Position numbers and translations under genes: made by a program. From assembly GCA_035526665.1 (NCBI GenBank), contig DATLBY010000284.1, forward strand, positions 1 to 5,380: 5,380 bases of DNA. The letters run 5' to 3'. Positions 1-5,380 of this stretch are shown one piece after another. The notes under the pieces are model-generated. The model was not told the origin of the DNA. It ran no database searches and was given only the letters and a program-made list of their open reading frames with translations. Origin of the DNA: DATLBY01 sp035526665. Lineage in GTDB: Bacteria > Acidobacteriota > Terriglobia > Bryobacterales > Bryobacteraceae. Every line of letters begins with the position of its first letter. Position 1 is the first letter of the stretch.

Positions 1-408
1 GGCCAGATAATCGTTGACCGTAACTACGTGAACGCCCTTGCCTTCGAGCGCATTCAGATAGGTAGGCAGCGTGGCGACCAGCGTTTTTCCTTCGCCGGTC
101 CGCATTTCGGCAATCTTGCCGTGATGCAGGACGATGCCGCCGATCAACTGGACGTCGAAATGGCGCATATGCAGAACGCGCCAGCCGGCCTCGCGGACTA
201 CGGCAAAGGCCTCGACCAGAAGATCGTCGAGCGTCTCGCCATTGGCCAGGCGCTGGCGGAATTCCGCGGTCTTGGCTGCGAGTTCGGCATCGGAGAGGGC
301 TTGCAGACCGGGCTCCAGTTCGTTGATGGCGGCGATCAGCGGACGGACTGCCTTCACTTCACGTTCGTTCTTGGTGCCAAATACTTTCGCTAGGAGCGTA
401 TCGATCAT
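1..408 (-). CDS. secA: Protein translocase subunit SecA, N-terminal 136 residues (cut by left window edge)
   Basis: SecA is the cytoplasmic ATPase that drives unfolded preproteins through the SecYEG channel. Reading the minus strand from the ATG at 408-406 gives 136 codons, open to base 1. The order matches the SecA N-terminus: a KVFGTKNER segment at residues 8-16, LSDAELAAKTAEFRQRL at 38-54, EAFAVVREA at 66-74 and MRHFDVQLIGG at 81-91, which includes the Q-motif glutamine Q87. The Walker A motif MRTGEGKT is at 102-109 with lysine K108, and HVVTVNDYLA at 127-136 closes the fragment. Q87 and K108 fall at the same numbers as in E. coli SecA as I remember it, which supports this start. About 700 further residues (Walker B, preprotein-binding and C-terminal regions) lie outside the window, so the choice between a secA1 and secA2 copy rests on the N-terminus alone, which looks canonical. 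No clear Shine-Dalgarno sequence precedes the ATG. Confidence 0.97.
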   Translation of the reverse strand, partial: MIDTLLAKVFGTKNEREVKAVRPLIAAINELEPGLQALSDAELAAKTAEFRQRLANGETLDDLLVEAFAVVREAGWRVLHMRHFDVQLIGGIVLHHGKIAEMRTGEGKTLVATLPTYLNALEGKGVHVVTVNDYLA

Positions 409-522
409 AGACAGGAATACAGTCCAAGTTTATCAGTTGTGAAGCAGGGCAGCGGTGTGGACAGGCAAATGCAGCCGCGGAGGAGGATCGGGAACCTCCC
501 CCGAAGGCGGCATTCCGCACGG
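409..522. other. Intergenic gap between the AIM24-type gene and secA
   Basis: This 114-bp gap separates two minus-strand genes. Its GC-rich half, just past the AIM24-type stop codon, holds two short overlapping inverted repeats: 482-486 with 495-499 (GGAGG/CCTCC) and 488-492 with 500-504 (TCGGG/CCCGA). They cannot form together, and neither is followed by a T-run on the minus strand, so I do not call a terminator. The half nearer secA is more AT-rich (about 411-440) and is the likeliest place for a secA promoter, but I see no convincing -35/-10 pair. The two genes could be co-transcribed or separate; the sequence does not decide. Confidence 0.4.
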
Positions 523-1398
523 CTAATCGTCTGAACCGAAGATATTGGTGATGGTTTCAAAACCGTGGCGCTCATCGCCGCCGCTGCGGCCCCCGGGAGG
601 AGCCAGTTCACGGCGCATCTTCTCGAGCGTCATGCTCTGAACAATGACCCGGCCGGGGCCCGTCATGGTGGCAAGGAAGAGGCCCTCGCCGCCGAACATG
701 GCCGTCTTGATGCCTCCTACGAATTGAATATCGTAGGCGATGGATTCATCAAAGGCGACGATGCAGCCGGTGTCGACCTGCAGCATCTCGCCCGGCTGTA
801 GCGTGAATTCCACAAAATCGCCACCGCCATGGATGAAGACTAGGCCGGGTCCGGTGAGCTTTTCCAGGATAAAGCCCTCACCGCCGAAGAAGCCCGCGCC
901 GAGCTTCTTTACCATGGCGAGATTCAACTGGACCGTAGTCTGCGCAAACAGGAAGCTGTCGCGCTGCACCAGTACCGATTGCATGGGCGCCAGGTCGAAG
1001 ACCTGGATACGCCCCGGGTAGCTGCCGGCAAAACCTACCTCCCCGGCGCTCATCGCCCGAAAGTACGTCATAAAGAGCGATTCGCCCATCAGCTTGCGCT
1101 TGACCGCGCCCCAGATTTTTGCGCCCAGCGATTCCCCAGTCATCCTGGTTTCCCACTGGACGCTGGGAGTCTTGTAGAGCATTTTGCCGGCCTCGGCGTA
1201 GAGCTCCTGGCCAGGCTTCAAACTCACACGGGCCACCTGCAGATTGTCGCCCTGAATCGTGTATTGCAGTGGTTCGGCAGCGGGCACGATGGGCGGGGCC
1301 GCGAGCGTGGCCGCCGTCCCGCCGACCAAATTCCCGCAATTCGGACAAAAGCGGGCATCTTCCCGCACCTGAGAGCCACAATTTGTACAGAAGGCCAT
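523..1398 (-). CDS. Zinc-ribbon plus AIM24 / TIGR00266 family protein
   Basis: The protein has 291 residues. Residues 4-21 form a zinc ribbon with two CxxC knuckles (C4, C7, C18, C21), expected to bind one structural zinc. An Ala/Pro-rich linker spans about 25-43. Residues ~45-258 are an AIM24/TIGR00266 domain, recognised from its LKPGQELYAEAGKML segment at 60-74 and two copies of an FGGEG...TGPG motif (170-185 and 235-249). A charged, Gly-rich tail ends in NIFGSDD. There is no signal peptide or clear membrane helix, so it should be cytoplasmic. The family is named after the yeast mitochondrial protein Aim24, needed for normal inner-membrane organisation. The bacterial role is unknown, so no reaction is assigned. 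The ATG at 1398-1396 is chosen because the zinc ribbon begins at residue 4; no Shine-Dalgarno precedes it. It is divergent from the exported protein at 1497 and lies upstream of secA on the same strand. Confidence 0.9.
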   Translation of the reverse strand: MAFCTNCGSQVREDARFCPNCGNLVGGTAATLAAPPIVPAAEPLQYTIQGDNLQVARVSLKPGQELYAEAGKMLYKTPSVQWETRMTGESLGAKIWGAVKRKLMGESLFMTYFRAMSAGEVGFAGSYPGRIQVFDLAPMQSVLVQRDSFLFAQTTVQLNLAMVKKLGAGFFGGEGFILEKLTGPGLVFIHGGGDFVEFTLQPGEMLQVDTGCIVAFDESIAYDIQFVGGIKTAMFGGEGLFLATMTGPGRVIVQSMTLEKMRRELAPPGGRSGGDERHGFETITNIFGSDD

Positions 1399-1409
1399 GT
1401 CTTAGTATC

Positions 1410-1435
1410 TACGGAGAGCGTCCGAAAGTTGTTCC
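1410..1435 (-). promoter_or_regulatory. Candidate ECF-sigma-like promoter for the AIM24-type gene
   Basis: On the minus strand GGAAC (1435-1431) is followed after exactly 17 bases by CGTA (1413-1410). This matches the general ECF-sigma promoter layout, a GGAAC/TGAAAC-type -35 about 16-17 bases from a CGT-type -10. Transcription would start about 6-8 bases further on, near 1403, leaving only about 5 bases before the ATG at 1398. That would fit the missing Shine-Dalgarno sequence. Two short motifs can pair by chance, so this is a prediction from pattern only. Confidence 0.4.
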
Positions 1436-1454
1436 CACTACACTCCATGGGAAC
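1431..1454. repeat. Perfect 7-bp inverted repeat in the divergent control region
   Basis: GTTCCCA (1431-1437) and TGGGAAC (1448-1454) are perfect reverse complements separated by 10 bases. The centre lies about 45 bp upstream of the AIM24-type start codon and about 54 bp upstream of the start codon at 1497, almost midway. It can be read as an operator dyad for a dimeric regulator, or as the mirror-image -35 elements of two divergent promoters. The repeat itself is seen directly; its function is inferred. Confidence 0.6.
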
Positions 1455-1476
1455 GAGAGCCGGCTGGAATCACGTC
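1450..1476 (+). promoter_or_regulatory. Candidate ECF-sigma-like promoter for the large exported protein
   Basis: GGAAC at 1450-1454 is followed after 18 bases by CGTC at 1473-1476, resembling the GGAAC...CGTC layout of ECF-sigma promoters, although the spacer is one base longer than the usual 16-17. Transcription would start around 1483, about 14 bases before the ATG at 1497. The -35 element is one arm of the inverted repeat shared with the opposite promoter. An alternative -10-like hexamer TACACT (1477-1482) has no matching -35. Confidence 0.3.
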
Positions 1477-1496
1477 TACACTAGTAGTACCCGCAC

Positions 1497-4412
1497 ATGA
1501 ATCGACCTTTTACCGCGCTGGCGGTCCTGTTATCCCTATCCCTTGGCGAGGCGCGGCAACAGCAGCTCGACTGCGGCTCCCATGGCGACAAATGGAAAGA
1601 AGAGCTGCAACTTCATAGAGTTGCAAAGAAACGCGGGGTCAAGCGCCTGCGCCGGGCGAACGCTGCGCTGGCTGTTGGCGAGCGCGAAATCGGCGGTATG
1701 TCCGTGCAGCCGGATGCGGGTGATATCGCCATTCTGGATGATTCAGATGGAGTGGTTTCCCGGCGTAATACGTTCAATTTGGACGGCAAAACGTTGCGAT
1801 TTCTGCCGGTTTCAAACAAATACCGCTACGAGTTGGCCGATGGCGATTACGACGCCGCGGCGGCTTCGAGCGGCAGTTCGCTTTCGGGATTGGGCGATGA
1901 CGACAGCCGGGACAAGGCGCTGCCGTTTCCCTTCCCCTTCTTCGGAGCCAATTACCGGTCGGTATTCATTAACTCGGACGGAAACCTGACCTTCGGAACC
2001 GGCGATGTGGGCATCACGGATCGCTCGCTCGGACGGATGACGGCGGGAGCGCCCCGCATCTCGCCCTTATTCGCGGATCTGGACCCTTCGCAGGGCGGCA
2101 GCAGCGTGCGCGTGCTCGCCGAAGCGGGCCGGTTCGTAGTGAGTTGGGTGCAAGTGCCTGAATTCTCCGATGCCGGCACCGGGCGGCCCCAGACTTTCCA
2201 GGCGCGGCTGTATCCGGACGGAAAGATCGAATTTGCGTATTCGGGAACGATGGCAAAGGACACGATTGTAGGAATCGGCCCGGGCGGCCTGCAGGGTTCC
2301 AGCTCGCTGGTGAGCTTTGCCACTCCTTCCCCGCAGCTCTATTCCTCGACCGTTGCCGAGCGATTCGCTGGGCAGGAAGAGGTGGATATTTTCACGGCCG
2401 CCCAGAAATTCTATCTGACACACGAAGACTCCTATGACTACCTGGTGATCTACAACGCGTTGGGGGTTTCGGCTGCTTCTGGCGCCGTGGCCTTTGAGAG
2501 CACGCTGCGAAACAATCGCAGCGGCTATGGGGATGAAAAGGTCGATGTCGGGAACGAAGCGGGATCGAAGAGGCGGCTGCAGGCAATTCTCAACATGGGC
2601 CCGCTGGATCAATACCCGCGGGACCCGAATGCGCCAGTGCCGGCGCGAATCACCACCAAAGATACCTCGCTCAGCGTGCTAGGCCACGAAGCCGGCCATC
2701 TGTTTCTTGCCTACGTGAGCGTCCGCGATCCCGACAACCCGGACGCCCGGCCGATGCTCGGCAGACAGGGCTCGCACTGGGCATTCAACTTCAACTCGGA
2801 GGCTTCCCTGCTGGAGGGAAACCGCATCCGGGATAATGGCCCGGGTGCAAGTCCCAGATTCACGACGGTGGCTACGGTCGAAGGCTACGCGCCGCTCGAT
2901 CAGTACCTGATGGGCTTCCGTCCGCCCGAGGAGGTGCCCGACACATTTCTGGTGATGAATCCTTCACTTGGAAACGCGGCCCGCGCTCCCCAGGCGGGAG
3001 TCAGCTTCAACGGGGAGCGCCGCGATATCCGTCTCCAGGAGATTATCGACCTGGAGCACCCGCGTATTCCGGACTCCACGGTTTCCCAAAGAGGCTTTCG
3101 CATGGCTTTTCTGCTGGTGACACCGAACGGCAAGGGCGCCACGGCAGACCAGTTGCAGCAGATGGAAACGCTGCGCAGCCAGTTCCAGGACTATTACCGC
3201 CGCGCCAGCTCCGACCGCGCCACCGCTGAAACCACGTTAAAACGGGCTATCCAGATCTCCACATTTCCGGCAGCGGGAGTGGTGACGGGCGCTACTGCCT
3301 CAGCCACGATCACGCTGGAGCGGCCGGCGGTGACGCCGTTGGTGGTGCTTCTCAGCTCGCGAAGCGGCTCGCTCAAAGTACCGCCGTCGATCACCGTTCC
3401 AGCCGGCCAGACGCAGGCCGTTTTTGAATTTACCGGACTGCAGGCGGGAACTGACGATCTGATTGCGCGGCCTTCGGATGACCGCTATGCCTCGGTTACT
3501 TCTAAAATCCAAATTGCCGCTCCGCAATCGGTGAAGCTCACTCTGGAAGGCGGGGACCGGCAGCCGGTCATTGCGGGCACGGCACTGGCGCAAGCCATCT
3601 CCTTTCGCGTGACGGATGGCAATGAGCTGCCGTATCCCGGGGTGTCGGTGCAGGCACGAGTATCCGATGGCGGCACCGTCACACCAGCGACCGGGGTTAC
3701 GGACGAAAACGGGGTGGTCCAATTTCGCTGGGCGCCAGGCAGCGGCGACGTAAACGAACTACGCGCAACACTTGCGGCTGGCGCCAGCGCAGTAGCCACG
3801 GCGGTCGGACGGCCGTCCTTTTCCGCGGCCGCTGTTGTAAACGCCGCTTCCTTCGCTTCGGGCATCACTCCGGGCGGCATCGCAACAATTTTTGGCTCCA
3901 ATCTGTCCGGTACTCCGGGGAGTAAAGTGGAGGTCCTGTTGAATGGCCGGCCGGCGCCAATTTTCTACGCGGACAGCCGCCAGATCAACCTCTATGTGCC
4001 GGAGGACGTGACCGGCGCCGCCATCGACGTTACGGTACGGACCAGCGTCGCGTCATCCCAGTCGCTGCGCGTGCCTGCGACGGCGGTGTCTCCCGGTATC
4101 TTCTTCGATGCAGCCAGTGGATTTGGAGCCATCCTGGTAAACGGGACAGGACAAGTGGCCGCCGTACGTCCTACCTCGAGCGGCGAGTTTCTGGAGGTGT
4201 ATGGCACCGGCCTCGGGCGCGATGCCGCCAGGGTAGAGGCCCAGATAGCCGGCGTTTCGGCGCCAGTGCTCTTTGGCGGACTCGCGCCGGGATTCACGGG
4301 CTTGAACCAGGTAAACGTGAAAGTCCCGGGCGGTGTGCCATCCGGCATGCAATCGCTTGTCTTGATTGTGAATGGTCTTCGCAGTAACGAAGTGAAAATC
4401 AGGGTGCGGTAG
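1497..4412 (+). CDS. Exported modular protein with HEXXH metallopeptidase-like region, Ig-like domains and Solibacter C-terminal domain (TIGR03437)
   Basis: The protein has 971 residues. Residues 1-19 look like a Sec signal peptide (R3, hydrophobic LAVLLSLSL, possible cleavage after GEA at 17-19). A basic segment follows (about 41-53, KKRGVKRLRR within it). Residues ~142-276 resemble a NIDO-like beta domain (PFPFPFFGANYRSVFINSDG, then FQARLYPDGKIEFAY). HEAGH at 397-401 is a zinc-metallopeptidase HEXXH motif, followed by SHWAFNF at 426-432, LLEGN at 438-442 and PLDQYLMGFRPPEEV at 466-480. Further domains are an Ig-like one (~590-675), a Big_1/invasin-like one (~677-770) with TDENGVVQFRW at 735-745, and the TIGR03437 domain (~774-971). 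I infer a secreted or surface-held protease or binding protein; substrate and activity are unknown. C26 is the only cysteine, and no lipobox surrounds it. No Shine-Dalgarno precedes the ATG, but the signal peptide supports this start. The last 14 bases overlap the convergent gene. Confidence 0.85.
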   Translation: MNRPFTALAVLLSLSLGEARQQQLDCGSHGDKWKEELQLHRVAKKRGVKRLRRANAALAVGEREIGGMSVQPDAGDIAILDDSDGVVSRRNTFNLDGKTLRFLPVSNKYRYELADGDYDAAAASSGSSLSGLGDDDSRDKALPFPFPFFGANYRSVFINSDGNLTFGTGDVGITDRSLGRMTAGAPRISPLFADLDPSQGGSSVRVLAEAGRFVVSWVQVPEFSDAGTGRPQTFQARLYPDGKIEFAYSGTMAKDTIVGIGPGGLQGSSSLVSFATPSPQLYSSTVAERFAGQEEVDIFTAAQKFYLTHEDSYDYLVIYNALGVSAASGAVAFESTLRNNRSGYGDEKVDVGNEAGSKRRLQAILNMGPLDQYPRDPNAPVPARITTKDTSLSVLGHEAGHLFLAYVSVRDPDNPDARPMLGRQGSHWAFNFNSEASLLEGNRIRDNGPGASPRFTTVATVEGYAPLDQYLMGFRPPEEVPDTFLVMNPSLGNAARAPQAGVSFNGERRDIRLQEIIDLEHPRIPDSTVSQRGFRMAFLLVTPNGKGATADQLQQMETLRSQFQDYYRRASSDRATAETTLKRAIQISTFPAAGVVTGATASATITLERPAVTPLVVLLSSRSGSLKVPPSITVPAGQTQAVFEFTGLQAGTDDLIARPSDDRYASVTSKIQIAAPQSVKLTLEGGDRQPVIAGTALAQAISFRVTDGNELPYPGVSVQARVSDGGTVTPATGVTDENGVVQFRWAPGSGDVNELRATLAAGASAVATAVGRPSFSAAAVVNAASFASGITPGGIATIFGSNLSGTPGSKVEVLLNGRPAPIFYADSRQINLYVPEDVTGAAIDVTVRTSVASSQSLRVPATAVSPGIFFDAASGFGAILVNGTGQVAAVRPTSSGEFLEVYGTGLGRDAARVEAQIAGVSAPVLFGGLAPGFTGLNQVNVKVPGGVPSGMQSLVLIVNGLRSNEVKIRVR

Positions 4413-5380
4413 ACTTTTTGCCGGGCGCCGGCACGAAACGGAAAATCTCTATCACCGCGCGGCCGTTACGATCGTGGAACAGCTTGACGTCGGTCCCCAT
4501 CAATCCCTCTTTCCGGGCGAACGCCAACAGCATTTCCGTATTCCGGGGAAAAATGCGGTTGCCCTCGGTGTGCGTAACAAATACATTGTTCGGATCATGG
4601 ATTTGCCTCCGGAGATACGCGCGGGCCTCCTCGGTATCCTCGAGCGCGGCTCCGGCGAGGGGCAAGCGACCCTGGTGCATTAACCGCAGGTTATCGGCAA
4701 AGCCCCAATCCGCCAAGCACACTTGATTCACCTGCATTTTGGCAAGCGCGGACGAGAGCGGATAGAAAGCCTCCGTCCATGGGCTGGTTCCCCCATTGCG
4801 GATCTGCATCGCGTAATAGTGATTCGTCACCAGCAGGGAGGACACGGCAATAGCGCTGGCAAAAATGCCGAGAATGAGTTTCCCAGCGAGCCCAAATCGC
4901 CGGCCGGCAGCGCTAAACACAGTAGCCACCGCCAGGTGCGGCATCGGCCAGAGCAGCACGGCATGGTGCGTCGAAGCGCCCGCGCCTTTCGTGAAGGCCA
5001 TCATGAGCCAGCTCACCAGGAAGGTAACCAGAGCGAACACGGCCGCGGTTCTCGCCTCCGGATAGCGGCACGCAACCGGCAATAGCGCCAGGGTCACCAG
5101 GCAGCCCACCCAGAAAAGCGAGGTTCGAGGCGCCCCGGAACTGGAATCCAGCCGGACCACGGTCTCCTCGACCGGGCCCGCCGGCGGCCTGCCCGGCGTC
5201 TCGTCATCGTCGCGTGCAATAGAGGCGTAGAGACCGGCCCCGGCCAAGCCCTCCTGGAGCAGCCCGGCTTTGCCCGTGAAACCCTCCGCAGACCACGCGG
5301 CATTTCCCAGCGTGAGCCAGTGACGATGAACGTTGTAAATCAGGAGGGGAGCGGCTCCGAGAATTGCGGCACACAGGGCG
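4399..5380 (-). CDS. Polytopic membrane protein, probable glycosyltransferase family 39-type, C-terminal 326 residues (cut by right window edge)
   Basis: The minus-strand frame ending in TGA (4401-4399) stays open to base 5380, so the true start lies outside the window; a TTG at 5247-5245 would only be an internal codon. In fragment numbering, hydrophobic segments lie at about 2-17, 87-104, 112-130, 138-156 and 167-184, then a hydrophilic tail of about 140 residues (187-326). A GASTHHAVLLWPMPHLA stretch (about 134-150) within a membrane region, and multiple helices followed by a soluble C-terminus, resemble bacterial ArnT/PMT-like family-39 glycosyltransferases, which move sugars from polyprenyl-phosphate carriers on the outer face of the inner membrane. 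The catalytic acidic residues of such enzymes sit in the N-terminal loop, which is not visible, so this is a family-level guess. Another O-antigen-ligase-like or hypothetical membrane protein is possible. It converges on the gene ending at 4412 and overlaps it by 14 bp. Confidence 0.7.
   Translation of the reverse strand, partial: ALCAAILGAAPLLIYNVHRHWLTLGNAAWSAEGFTGKAGLLQEGLAGAGLYASIARDDDETPGRPPAGPVEETVVRLDSSSGAPRTSLFWVGCLVTLALLPVACRYPEARTAAVFALVTFLVSWLMMAFTKGAGASTHHAVLLWPMPHLAVATVFSAAGRRFGLAGKLILGIFASAIAVSSLLVTNHYYAMQIRNGGTSPWTEAFYPLSSALAKMQVNQVCLADWGFADNLRLMHQGRLPLAGAALEDTEEARAYLRRQIHDPNNVFVTHTEGNRIFPRNTEMLLAFARKEGLMGTDVKLFHDRNGRAVIEIFRFVPAPGKKSTAP

Noticed and set aside
28..393. Plus-strand open frames of 121 and 102 codons across 28-442
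   Set aside because: They run antisense to the clear secA N-terminus and resemble no protein family; they reflect GC-rich codon bias.
1480..1485. ACTAGT palindrome upstream of the start at 1497
   Set aside because: It is only six bases with no extended arms, as expected by chance.
878..1500. Open frames of 121-173 codons overlapping the AIM24-type gene on both strands
   Set aside because: They are low-complexity Arg/Gly/Pro-rich shadows of a well-supported gene and have no recognisable domain.
1557..1574. Possible lipoprotein signal ending at C26
   Set aside because: The residues before C26 are Q-L-D, not a lipobox (Leu-small-small-Cys), and the cysteine lies well past the hydrophobic core.
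1952..3901. Minus-strand open frames up to 181 codons within the exported-protein gene
   Set aside because: They lie opposite a continuous 971-codon reading frame with recognisable domains, have no credible start context and match no family.
4411..4432. T-run followed by a GC-rich hairpin (GCCGG/CCGGC) just after the stop at 4412
   Set aside because: A rho-independent terminator needs the T-run after the hairpin. Here the T-run comes before it on the plus strand, and on the minus strand the hairpin is followed by A bases. The bases also encode the PAPGKK end of the opposite gene.
5245..5247. TTG as the start codon of the right-edge membrane protein
   Set aside because: The frame stays open upstream to the window edge and continues with a hydrophobic segment at fragment residues 2-17, so the TTG is an internal leucine codon.

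Overview
The window is GC-rich chromosomal DNA and probably comes from an Acidobacteriota member of the Solibacteraceae/Bryobacterales type. The main evidence is the last ~200 residues of the large central protein. They carry the pattern of the Solibacter C-terminal domain (TIGR03437: VVNAASF, PGGIATIFGSNL, a QINLYVP-like strand), which is greatly expanded in Candidatus Solibacter and relatives. The assignment rests on recognised protein patterns, not on a search.

Layout, left to right. Bases 1-408 (minus) hold the first 136 codons of secA, the preprotein translocase ATPase, cut by the left edge. A 114-bp gap follows. Bases 523-1398 (minus) encode a 291-residue zinc-ribbon plus AIM24/TIGR00266 protein. 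A 98-bp divergent intergenic region (1399-1496) contains a 7-bp perfect inverted repeat, whose two arms look like -35 elements (GGAAC) of two back-to-back ECF-sigma-like promoters. Bases 1497-4412 (plus) encode a 971-residue exported modular protein: signal peptide, NIDO-like beta domain, HEXXH metallopeptidase-like region, two Ig-like domains and the Solibacter C-terminal domain. Bases 4399-5380 (minus) hold the last 326 codons of a polytopic membrane protein, probably a family-39-type glycosyltransferase, cut by the right edge. Its stop lies inside the 3' end of the central gene.

The genes do not form one obvious pathway. SecA powers export through SecYEG, and the central protein has a Sec-type signal, but that link is generic. 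The AIM24 gene and secA share a strand and could be co-transcribed, but the gap between them argues only weakly for this. The most unusual feature is the shared divergent control region between the AIM24-type gene and the large exported protein. If the ECF-like reading is right, a cell-envelope stress response could co-regulate the two. There are no RNA genes, CRISPR arrays, insertion sequences or phage genes in the window, and no stretch over 300 bases lacks a gene.
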